From NCBI GenBank assembly GCA_015501585.1, contig JADNRY010000204.1:1-64000 (forward strand): a stretch of 64,000 nucleotides of DNA, given 5' to 3'. Below, in pieces: positions 35,421-45,359 of the stretch (the stretch's first letter is position 1; each line of letters begins with the position of its first letter). This DNA is from Rhodocollybia butyracea. Taxonomy: Eukaryota; Basidiomycota; Agaricomycetes; Agaricales; Omphalotaceae. Both the position numbers and the translations under genes were made by a program. The notes under the pieces were generated by a model, which worked only from the letters and a program-made list of their open reading frames with translations, was not told the origin of the DNA and did not search any database.

Positions 35421-36783
35421 CTACAAGGCGAGTTTCAACAGATATACTTGAAGCTTCAGACAACAGAGGTGGGGAAAAAAACGCTGCTCTCCTTATACCA
35501 GCAGCGCTCACTTTTATGCCATCTTCTAGCACCGCCACTCACAGTTGGCCCAAGCTAACATCGATAATTTGGAAGTTTAGAATAACGCAATCCTGCACAG
35601 CGGGCTGGTAGAGAAAGCAAACTTTTTCATGTCCAAGGGCCAGGATCCATTGTGTCCTCAAACATGTCCCTCAAGTAGTACGTGACCTCACTTTAAGCCG
35701 ATTTCATTGAAAAAAGCATCACTTGAAACGACGCCGTACCCCGGATGGTGATTGATCTTGTTTTATTACACTCTCCACATCGGATATCGATGAAACTCAA
35801 GCCGTGAGCGTCATTTCCGAATATAACAAATTGAAGACTGGATTCGACACAAACCTTTCGGATGCTGGGCTCATGGATTACCTCGTTGCCATATTCGGGG
35901 AAGGTAATCTTGCTGTCTGCGGGGCGTATCCCACAAGTCGTTTTGGCTGTTGCCGCAAGATGTCGACGAGAGGGATATGTGTTTGGTCTATCTGCTTGAT
36001 GATGGTATATTCATGTGAACTCCGGTGGTGGCATCTCCCGAAATTGAGCTTGGTGAGGATGCGGAAGGTCTTCCGGTTGGTATTGGGCCCGCTTCGAAAC
36101 CGGGTATGTTTACTCGTCTTACTAGATGTGAACTAGATTGATAACGCCCATAAACCTGATATGGAATATTTCAATGTCGTGTAATCTTGGCTACTGTATG
36201 TATGTATCATCTATTATTAAAAGCATTCGAGGGATCGTTCTCTGAGTCTTTCCTCTCTAGGCCTGGTCCATCCCACAGCTTTCTGACTTTCTCGAACATC
36301 CTCCGTCTTTTTCTCTTGTTGGCTACATTCTTGTGCAGGTGGGGACGATCGAATGGCGGAAAATCATACAGATACATCATGGACCCGAAGGCACAGATTC
36401 AAATAATAACAACTTATTTTTGTTGTTGGGGCCGAGGTATTGAACTACGGCGTGTGGATGAAAGGACTATGGATGAGGTCCTCTTTCTGAATTGTCAGGC
36501 CCGTCAGTCTCGGTGACTGGGTAACTTTACAGTGAAGGGTTTCTGCGATTGCCAACTAACTTAAGTCGGTTGGCACGACGGTATATCGCATGACGGTGAT
36601 ATTATATTGAAATTATTAAAACATAACATAGTGGTAAACGACCATAAGAAAAATCATAGGGTGAGAAGCGTGCAAATAACGAGAAGCATAGATGCATAAA
36701 TGAGAATAGAGGCATACGAAGAGAAATGGAATCAAACACTACACTGACACTTCCACTACCTGCAAGTAACTCTGCCCTCTCAC
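35421..36783. other. Region with decayed coding fragments
   Basis: No intact gene. Near 35800-36120 one frame reads LMDYLVAIFGEGNLAVCGAY and another, just downstream, DVDERDMCLVYLLDDGIFM, a stop, then ASPEIELGEDAEGLPVGIGP. Open pieces in different frames suggest a degraded gene of unknown family. Downstream of 36140 nothing was recognised. Confidence 0.35.
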
Positions 36784-37756
36784 TTAGTTTCTACGTCTCC
36801 TGTCCTCGGCATGCTTCTTGGTAGCTATATGCCGTCTCATCGCATCCACGCTCCTGGTCGTGAGCAAACAATCCGGGAATGGGCAGTGCAGCACTGCGGG
36901 GACGTGGCTCTCATGCGGATGAGGTGTGGGGGTAGGAGGCTTTTTAGGTGTACTGACTTTCTTTCTAGGACTAGCGATCTTTGCTTTCTTGGACGGGCTA
37001 GTCTGAGGGGCGGGGGGAGTGGGAGGAAACGCCACCGCGGGATCAATAGATGCACCTCTGTGCACGGGCGAGGGAAGGTATATCGGCATCGCTGGTATCC
37101 TCCCAGGGTACTCATCTGATGGGTGTATTGTGCTGGATGACGTCACTGACACAAGCTTGTATCGGCCGGACAAAATAATGCTTGCATGATGTACCCCGCC
37201 GTCAGCGAAATAACTAGGGAACCAGACGTCAAGTGCGGGGCCCGTCGGCCTGCGATTAGGGTTGATTTCTCGAAGAACTTGGATAGGATTCTGTGGAGAT
37301 GCGTGGTAGGGATTTCTGAAAACCGAGACTGGGAGACAGGAGGGGTCTGTGACCACGTCCCACCAGTAATTGTAGTGTGGAGAGACTTGCGAGGAGCGAT
37401 GGTTAGAGAACTGGGGGCGACGTCAGCTTGGAAATCTAAAATGGGTAACAATTCGATCTCACGTTTGGACCAGATCTCTGTCCCTCAAAAGAGGCCATGT
37501 CGAAATAACTGCTGTTCTGGACCGGGACCATCGGTTGGAGGTAGGGTTCTCCGGTCACCACTTGTTGTGCGACATAAACGAAGGGAGGAGGTGGGAGTGG
37601 TTCGCCATGTTTATAGTAATGAAAGCGCACCGTGTCGGAGGGCGTCACAAGCGATGTGAGTCTCCCACGGGGCTGGGGAACCTGCACAGAGTTCAGCCCA
37701 AGCTCAGCGCTGAGCTGTCGGGTTGTCGTTTCAAGACAATAGTCGTCGTAAGACAT
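36784..37756 (-). CDS. C2H2 zinc-finger protein, uncharacterised
   Basis: Two minus-strand exons, 37463-37756 and 36784-37410, split by a 52-base intron with a GTGAGA donor, join to 921 bases, 306 residues. The N-terminal 190 residues are Pro-, Tyr- and Ser-rich (for example PPPPFVYVAQQVV, HYNYWWDVV, DVWFPSYFADGGVHH) with no family I can name. Residues about 215-260 form a basic Pro/Lys/Ser-rich, nuclear-signal-like segment (PSKKAKIASPRKKVSTPKK). The C terminus holds one C2H2 finger (Cys274, Cys279, His292, His298) and a basic tail EDRRRRN. Probably a nuclear DNA- or RNA-binding protein; one finger alone gives weak sequence specificity. The start ATG lies 79 bases after a TATAAATA element. 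Confidence 0.75.
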
Positions 37757-39227
37757 GGTAAGGTGATGGAAAGATAATGTGGTCTGGTGAAGAATAAGTG
37801 AAAGTTGTTGTAAGTTCGAACCTTTCCACCTGGGTATTTATATGTACGCCTTGTTTGATTTGGACAAACCTTTGGCCTTTAAAATTGGTACTTTCCCTTG
37901 ATGAACAAGACGGAGCACCCATTGTCTGCTCCTTTCATGGGAAAAACTAGGGAGCCAAATAAGGAAAAGAACTTGGACAATCAAATGGCGAGTCCAAAGT
38001 GGATGGCGGAGAACAAAGGCACACTCTTAAATTGTGTTACCGACAGCGCAAAAGTAGTGAACAATGGAAAATTTTTATCCCGACGATGGTCAATTATGGC
38101 CCAAATACCAAGTGAATCGCAACGAGCGCAGAATCCGGAAGACAAAGATTATAACAGTATCATTCAACTTACGCACTACTTAAGATTTACAACTAAACTT
38201 GAAAAGAAAGAAAACAGAGATCCAAAAAGGCCAGTCAGTGCCTAGTAAACAATTGGCAAGGGTGACGCACTTCAACTTGTTTCTGTCCGAGGAAGAGCCT
38301 CGATATCGTGAACTTCAATGACGTGGATCGTGGAGGACATGAAGAGAACAAAGGTGTGCCCATCATTAACTGTGATTAGCGCTGATACCAACGCAGAAAA
38401 TAATGGTTTGAACTTCGATCAAAGTGACCAACAATAGATAAAATTGCGCTAGCAGCCTAAAATAGGAAGAAAATAAAATAGGGTCATCCTCGATCATGCT
38501 CAGTCAAAAAGTTAGAGTTCCTTCCAAAATTAGGCAAAGCAAGCGAAGGAAAGAAGAACCATCAGTTGAACTGACTGAAAAATCGGAACACGGCACCAGA
38601 AGTCCAGGAGCAGAGCGTGAGTTCATCCGGAAGCCCAACACGCTGGTCTCGATTAAAACTACATTTACTAATTGTAGTCACGGTCATAATAACTGCACCA
38701 GGGAACTGAGCACACTCTACCATCAGCTCTAGCACTGTCCTGAAAAGTAGCGGCGTCCGAGGAATGGGGAATCGATGATAGCACAGCGAAACCGAAACAA
38801 ACCTCTTCAATTGGAAATTCAGCCCTCTTGCGCACTTACCATATCTTGGGCATGCTTACCTCCTACTTGCGCTTCTACTGAGTTTCCCGTCTTTGGTCTC
38901 GCGTTCATTCCCCCCTTTCTGGAAACCCGAGTTTGAAGCTATTCCGAGAGTTTTGAAACTGAACTTGAATTTAGAGTTGGATTTGAATGGATCGTCTTGT
39001 ACATGCACGGTGGATACTAGTCACAATCGCAGAGGTAATGATGATGGCGAGATGGAAAAGCGTTAATGGTGAAATTTGTATTGTAAGAGGAGGGCGTAAG
39101 ACTGAACCGATAAAGTAGAATGCACAACGGGATTATAAAGAGGATGAGACATTGAACGAAAAAAACAATGGACAATGAGGATACGGAGGCACGAACGGGC
39201 GAGCCGAGGAGGGATACAGAATACTAA
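37757..39227. other. Intergenic region, no gene recognised
   Basis: Contains the zinc-finger gene promoter on the left. A plus-strand open frame of 115 residues at 37898-38245 is Lys/Asn/Glu-rich without motifs. Nothing else was recognised. Confidence 0.5.
37835..37842 (-). promoter_or_regulatory. TATA box of the zinc-finger gene
   Basis: TATAAATA on the minus strand, 79 bases upstream of the ATG at 37756, a usual spacing for a fungal TATA element. Confidence 0.55.
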
Positions 39228-40022
39228 TTAAACAATAAACTGCTTGAAAGCTTCATAACATTGAAGAATAGCCAGTCGATTATCAAGGCATTTCATGCCT
39301 TCACTGAGCTTGCGGTTGGGACGTGGAATGACGGGGACATGTCCGGTAACAACAGTAGGAGCATCTGGGAGTGTTCCAGTCATGACACCAGAGTTTAGTT
39401 CCTGCGTGACGTGAATTTTAAAGAAAGTGGGGAACGTTCCAGCCATGATTATCCCGGGAATGACCTGCGTACGAGATGATACAGATGAATACACAAGAAG
39501 AGACAAGGTCAAGGCGTACTTTACTATCCAACGGTTCAAGCCCTCCCAATCTTCTTCGAGAATTCATGTCTTGGAATGCAGCGATCGCCGCGGTTGCGGC
39601 TGTGGCTCCATCTTACAACGGAGTTGTTTGTCTTCTTGGACAACGAGAATGATATCATTCGAATTATGATCGATAATTGAGAGGTCCAGTGCCGCAGACT
39701 TTTTCTCCCCACAACTAAGAAATTCCAATTCGTCGGGGCCGCAAGCGACGAGAGGACGGTGAGTGTATCCAAGAGATCGAAAAAGTGCGAAGGCAAAATC
39801 AGTGATTACAGAATCTTCGGGCTCAGTGCGCTCAGTGCTTTCAGCAGCGATCATCGTGCGATTGAGATGGGTGAGGAGCGCTGAGCTCCCAAGACGCCTC
39901 GTCGACTGCGTCAGCGGCGGATTGGACAGTCAGAATTTCGGGATGGACAGAAGGAGCAGGTAAGGGCGTGACATTGAAAAATGTTTTAGCATCCTGGAAA
40001 GTAATTTTAATGTTGTAGGCTT
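39228..40022 (-). pseudogene. Frameshifted member of an uncharacterised Agaricomycete family
   Basis: From memory the pieces fit a common uncharacterised family of mushroom genomes. In minus-strand order: ITFQDAKTFFNVTPLPAPSV and AADAVDEASWELSAP (about 40005-39860); ITDFAFALFRSLGYTHR, FLSCGE and NDIILVVQEDKQL (39854-39621); ATAATAAIAAFQDMNSRRR ending at an AAA/GTACGC donor (39615-39520); and, after a clean intron, VIPGIIMAGTFPTFFKIHVT to LDNRLAILQCYEAFK and stop (39464-39228). Each piece lies in the frame of the family, but two frame changes with no usable intron separate them, near 39855 and near 39615 (an apparent small insertion around CGTTGTAAG). No start ATG was found. A decayed gene is most likely; sequencing errors are the alternative. 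Confidence 0.6.
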
Positions 40023-42028
40023 CTAGACCACCGATAGCCCCTTAGTTTCTGGACTTGACTAGCTTGACTGAGCGCCTCATTGTGGTTAAGAGCAAAAAGG
40101 TGAATACTGGGCGCCAAACATGCACAGCAGGCTATTTAGGCGCCCAACGACGTTCAACGTTCAACGTTCAACTCTTACCACTCTCTTTGGTCCTGGATTA
40201 TGCGGCTGCGGCTTCTTCTGTACTTTTTTTCTGCCATCATCGCTGTTTTCACTTGTACCCATGTCCTTCCTCAGGCCTAAATGCTCCCGATCTCTAAGGA
40301 TGGCCTCGTGGATCGTGGAGAATAAGAAGAGAGCCAAGCAGGAAATTAGTGATTGGTTTCAGATTACGGGCGAGGCCTCGAGGAAGGACCTAAGGACATG
40401 CCGCCGGGCGGGCTGGACGAAAGGCTTGAAATTTGACACTTCTGTTGTTCAACGTCGCAACGTTGACGTTGTCGCGTTGACGCCTTAACTTCGTTCATTG
40501 TTTCCAACCTCCTCTGTCTGGCACCCTTCTTCATACACCTCAGCTCAGTTAAACTTGTAGCTTCAATGGTGCCGCACAACGCATATGTATCTTCTGTGCT
40601 CACATAGTACAGCGACATCAAATACTGGATCTCCTGCCTACACTCGCTCTCCTGCTCCTTCTATAACGATCCTGCGCCCTCTGATTCTCTCTCTATGTTC
40701 ATCAATTATCTTTGTCTCCCCTCACAATCATGCATTCATGACCGACGTCCCTCCTGCGCTCCTCAACCTCCGTTAACTATTCTCGTTTCCACATATAAAT
40801 CTACTCAATTTGATTTGCTTCCTGAAATAGTCCTGCACCTGTTCAACGACTTGTTCTGCTTTTTTTTCTATGAAAAATGATCATATGGTCCGTCAGAAAT
40901 ATTTTCTCATACTGTCGAAGCCACGTATGTTCTTCTCAGTGATAGTCGGAGCCAGGAGATTCTTCAAATTTTCCGTGACTAGCAAGTAACCGGCTCTCAT
41001 GGATTCGAAGCGAAGTAATCGTTTTTCCCAGATCTAGTCTACTTGTGGCCGTCTCACATCCTTGAACGGGATATACTGATCTGAGCGCAGTGACTTCGGT
41101 TTTGGTTCTTAATGTTTAACGATCGAGGTCAACTGGCAGTCGGGTCGAAGACTGCTCCGAGGCTTGTACATAGAAGAAGAAAGGAAGCACACTGCCGGAT
41201 ATTTGGCATGCCGAATCGTGTTAGCGAGCAAGCTGTCAAGCAGAACGTCAATAGGTTTCAATAGGCTAGTGGCCAAGGGCACCTGAACACGCTTTCAACA
41301 TAGATTCAGAAAGGCAAACGCCACCTGGAAATCAGGTCAGGAACCCACTTGATCAAAATTCAAGTGATTCGGCTTCATGAAGACAAGGTCTTTGGGGAGA
41401 GAACAAATGCGAAAATGAAGTCTGGAATCGCGGGGCTTGAAGCTTTGAAGCTTGAAGTTTTCAAATTCACTTCAGGACTCTTGAACCGCGTTCATGAGAC
41501 GCCAACGTTAGAAACGCGCTCTCATGTGGAGCATTGGAGATGAATATGAGGTGCGTCGTAGTCGTGACTTCTACTCCAGCTTCACTGACACTCGGGATAA
41601 TTTATCATGCTTGTCAGAAAAGAAGAAAAAAATCCGACCCACTCGCTTCATTGTAGGCTGGTGCTGTCTTTGTAATTCACACCAGTAGTATTAATACTCA
41701 TGTTACACACATATGCATACGGAGCCGTTTGTATCTAGAGTTTTTGTATCTACTAATCTAGAGTTCTGCCACTGGGGAGTTTCCCACCGTGATCATGATA
41801 CAAAACGGTGGATTTAGTGTGATCATGTGTATTTCATTTCTAAGTTTATGTATACTCGTGTATATCGATAAACCCAAGATGGTGGAGAATCATGTTCAAT
41901 AGGTGCTAAGTAGATTGAATCTCCGGAAAGTACGTGCTACCGTAGTAGGGCAGCAAATGTGGCCGTGATGGGGCGCTAATACCGATATTTTCCATATGAC
42001 TCCCAATCTGGATCGCTCGATGGGCCAC
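40023..42028. other. Intergenic region, no gene recognised
   Basis: Short ORFs only. Pyrimidine-rich stretches lie around 40200-40260 and 40600-40870. No exon chain or repeat relation to the rest of the window was seen. Confidence 0.5.
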
Positions 42029-42037
42029 TATATAAAA
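42029..42037 (+). promoter_or_regulatory. TATA box of the F-box gene
   Basis: TATATAAAA, 131 bases upstream of the ATG at 42168. Confidence 0.55.
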
Positions 42038-42167
42038 TAACCTTCATCTTTGGACTGAGTCATTCAAGTTGCATCTCGAAACCCCTCGACTCCTGCAAGT
42101 GCATAGGTACTCTTTGTTTGGCAATAAACTTGGGAGATAACGTTGACGCTTTTTACAGGCCTTGGAA

Positions 42168-43790
42168 ATGTCAAACGACACCCTATACAGAACGCCCGTC
42201 TTCAGTGCGCGAATACGCGTTTCTTCGGCGGTTTCGACTCAGCTGTGCTCTGAATTCGGACCTGGCTCATTCACAGCAAAGGATCGCAAAGATCTACTCA
42301 TTCACTGTGACAGGCACTGCGATGATTACGAGCAAGAGGTTGCTCACCTTCAGTCCCAGCTCCTGTACATTCGACAACAGCAGAAACGTCTGAAGAATCA
42401 CGAAGCCACATTACGCTCCCAGAACTCGCCTGTCCGAAAAATCCCCAACGCAATCCTAGAAATCATATTCAATCTCGCTTGTGAACGGAACTTGTTGCAG
42501 GAGTATCCGTGGCGCAATGCGACTCAATCTCCACCTACCACCATATCCTCTCCTATGGCCTCGTTGCCAGCTCTATCTATCGCTTCTACTTGTAGTCGTT
42601 GGCGCAAGGTGGCGATGTCGACACCTAGTCTGTGGTCTCGCCTCAGGCTAGAAGTGATATCAGGTATACATCTTTCGCATCATGATCCCTTTATCCACGC
42701 CGTTATGCTGCACTTGCGTCGCGCACAAAAGTGCCCTCTGGACATCGATTTATACGTGGCAGGGAAGATACGCTCAACATGTGCTACTATACTCATCCTT
42801 ACATCGGTTGCTTCGGATTGGAAGGCCTTCAAGTATGATGGGGATTTGGGCTTTGGGTCCTATTTTCCACCAGACTTGAATCTCCCTCTTCTCGAACGGG
42901 TCGAGAACTCCTGCAATTTCGATAGTGCACACAGTCACTTTGTAAATGCTCCAAAGCTCAGGAAACTTGATATCCTGCAATACACAGGCGAATTCTCTTC
43001 TCGTTTCCCATGGTCCCATCTCACTGATCTTCGGATAATGGCTTCATCTCTGCCATTCGATAAACTCATGGATCATTGCCCAAATCTCTCTTCGCTTACG
43101 TTGATTGAAGGCGAAGATCGTAACAATAACATTTTTCCAATCACACCTGCCAGAACCTTTGAGCGACTCAGTTCACTCACAGTAGTCCTCTGGAACTCTA
43201 TGTCCAATGTGGGCTTGCTCGGCTGCGTCCTGCTCTCCTTCACGCTGCCGTCTTTGACTGAACTTCAGATAGACGGAACAGAGTGTCTCACCCAACCCTG
43301 GCCGGAACGAGCATTCGCCAATTTCATTTCCCGGTCTTCATGTAAAATCGCGAAACTCTCTGTCCTAGGAGTCAAAATTTCCGATGAAGAGCTTGTATCC
43401 GCCCTCCTCCTCCTGCCTGCCCTCCAGGATCTCAATATAAGCGAACCCATCCACTGCAACACAACTCCCATAACTTCGGAATTCATCTCGAGCTTCCATA
43501 GCTATGCCCAGAGTAAACTCACTGGACCCAATTCGCCTCTCGTTCCGAGACTACGCCACCTTTCACTCGATGTCACCGCCCCGACCTTCGATGATGCTGG
43601 TTTCGTCAATATGGTAATGTCGCGCTGGCTGCCAGATCCAAAGTACGCATCGCAGGTCAGAGTAGATTGCCTACGATCTGTTGTATTGCGGTTCCATTCA
43701 CGCAAAGTGAACGATGCGGTCTATGAGCCCTTGTGGTACCTGGATAGGATGGGCTTAATGGTTGTGGTCCGCAGCGTCGAAAAGGTGTAA
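42168..43790 (+). CDS. F-box-like protein with leucine-rich C terminus
   Basis: Single-exon gene of 540 residues from the first ATG of the frame. Residues about 48-83 form a short coiled coil (DDYEQEVAHLQSQLLYIRQQ). An F-box-like motif follows (about 87-105: SPVRKIPNAILEIIFNLAC), then CSRWRKVAMSTPSLWSRLRL, the usual continuation in basidiomycete F-box proteins. The rest has irregular Leu-rich repeats (LRKLDIL, HLTDLRIM, NLSSLTLI, RLSSLTVVL, ALQDLNIS). F-box proteins recruit substrates to SCF (Skp1-Cullin-F-box) ubiquitin ligases; such genes are strongly expanded in Agaricomycetes. No introns and no internal damage are seen. A TATA element precedes it. Substrate unknown. Confidence 0.85.
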   Translation: MSNDTLYRTPVFSARIRVSSAVSTQLCSEFGPGSFTAKDRKDLLIHCDRHCDDYEQEVAHLQSQLLYIRQQQKRLKNHEATLRSQNSPVRKIPNAILEIIFNLACERNLLQEYPWRNATQSPPTTISSPMASLPALSIASTCSRWRKVAMSTPSLWSRLRLEVISGIHLSHHDPFIHAVMLHLRRAQKCPLDIDLYVAGKIRSTCATILILTSVASDWKAFKYDGDLGFGSYFPPDLNLPLLERVENSCNFDSAHSHFVNAPKLRKLDILQYTGEFSSRFPWSHLTDLRIMASSLPFDKLMDHCPNLSSLTLIEGEDRNNNIFPITPARTFERLSSLTVVLWNSMSNVGLLGCVLLSFTLPSLTELQIDGTECLTQPWPERAFANFISRSSCKIAKLSVLGVKISDEELVSALLLLPALQDLNISEPIHCNTTPITSEFISSFHSYAQSKLTGPNSPLVPRLRHLSLDVTAPTFDDAGFVNMVMSRWLPDPKYASQVRVDCLRSVVLRFHSRKVNDAVYEPLWYLDRMGLMVVVRSVEKV

Positions 43791-45018
43791 GTCGGATTTG
43801 TTGCAGAAATTGAACGCCAGTACCAGCATTGAAGCAACTGTATAATATTCATGTCATTATATTCATCTTAAAAGCGCTTTGCGACTACGCCAGCGCCAAA
43901 CAATACTGGGCAAAATTATTAGTTACTTACATACCGAGAAAACTACTCTTAAATGCAATCCATATTGAATTTTTCATTTTAACGCAAGTTTGAACGCGAA
44001 GCTGGCGGCAAACACAGCTAATTTAGCAAGTACAAGCACTCAAGCTTTCTTGGGATACGTATGTGAGTGTAGTTGCTAAATTTGGAATGATAGACCCAGC
44101 TTGGGGCGGGCGGCCTTTGATATCATTGTCACTGCTACTACTATGCATTCTCAAGAACATCGTTGTGCAGGCTTGATCGGCTGAGTCAATGGAACTTGCT
44201 CGTATACCATCGCATTCAGCATCTGTGGGAGGGGCTTGTTTCCATTCCCCTGGTGAAAGGATGTAAGGGTTGCCATTTGCACTGGAAAGCAGCACAATTT
44301 TAGACGAAACAAAATTCAAAGGTCAGCGTTACTATGTGTTAGTATATATCCTTCCCCAGTCTTCTCATATTCTGTCCACGCTTAAGTAGACTTACTCAGA
44401 CTAGCTAGTATGCCACACAGAGTTAGTCAATTGATCACGCAAAATTTTTAGATCCCAGGACTGACCAGCACACGCCCCGCGCGCCAACAAGTAATAATCG
44501 ATAACCGATAATCTCTGAGCCCTACTCAAACCCGAGGGTCTCCACATTTTTTATACAACTTATAGACGGACCACATGTGCTTCGCCTCCGTCATTGGCTG
44601 GTCTACGCTTGAGATCAAGGCAGGTCTTCTATGGGACTGTGCTGCCAGCGTAAAATAACTAATCAACCAATAAGCTCTGCTTGGACCCATCGCCCATTTG
44701 CTTTCCAATGTAAGCGAATAGGCTTACAGTAGCCACGGTTATCTAGGCCAGAGAGATATGGTGCGCATGGGGCGGTCAGCAAAAAGACTACATCTTGCTA
44801 TCTTTATTTCTCATTGACTCTCGCCCGAACATACAGCCAGCAGGAACCACAGATATTATAACTTGTATTCAAGTTCTCCGACCGTTCTGCAGAGGCAAAT
44901 TACAACTCAATGGAAATCCCAAAGTGAATAGTACCAGCAACACACATACGTTTCAGGCTTTCAAACGTGTGACGAGCTTCGAGTCTTGACTCTCCATCAA
45001 GCGCAGAAAAGGTTACTA
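43791..45018. other. Intergenic region, no gene recognised
   Basis: A minus-strand open frame of 98 residues (44023-44319) has no motif. Nothing else was recognised. Confidence 0.5.
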
Positions 45019-45249
45019 TCACAAGCTTAAAATCGAAATTGAGCTTGAGATTGACAAAGAAGGGTTTAGGAAAGAGGGGGACGCACTTCCAGAAATCAAG
45101 TCTCCGGCATCGTTGCACCATTCGCAAGAATCACCGACGTTATGGGGCAAGTATTGGCAGGCAAGATCCTGGTCATTGTACCCCTCCGGAGTACATGCGG
45201 AAACGCAGAGTACAAGGGCGGAAGTAAGGATGATAGAGAAGAACTTCAT
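45019..45249 (-). CDS. Small secreted Cys-containing protein
   Basis: The ATG at 45249 opens a short frame with a good signal peptide (MKFFSIILTSALVLCVSAC) followed by a Cys-containing mature part (CTPEGYNDQDLACQYLPHN, SCEWCNDAGDLISG). Unspliced, it gives 76 residues. The tail after ISG is Ser/Leu-rich and unlike the rest, and a GTGCGT donor lies there (near 45094), so the true gene may splice to a short further exon. Five Cys are visible, odd for a disulfide-stabilised effector-type protein, which also suggests a missing exon. The upstream frame of the same ORF (45250-45333) is not needed. A TATA element lies 103 bases upstream. Confidence 0.6.
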   Translation of the reverse strand: MKFFSIILTSALVLCVSACTPEGYNDQDLACQYLPHNVGDSCEWCNDAGDLISGSASPSFLNPSLSISSSISILSL

Positions 45250-45351
45250 GGTGTTATTTCTGGCTTTTGTGAATGGAGGCCAAGTATGAGTATCGGATGA
45301 GAAAGCCTTTTCAGTGGACGGGGAGCTAAGCATACTTCAAATACGCAGCGG

Positions 45352-45359
45352 TATTTATA
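45352..45359 (-). promoter_or_regulatory. TATA box of the small secreted protein gene
   Basis: TATAAATA on the minus strand, 103 bases upstream of the ATG at 45249. Confidence 0.5.

Noticed and set aside
37186..37659. 157-residue plus-strand ORF over the zinc-finger gene
   Set aside because: Antisense shadow; the minus strand has the C2H2 finger and a clean intron.
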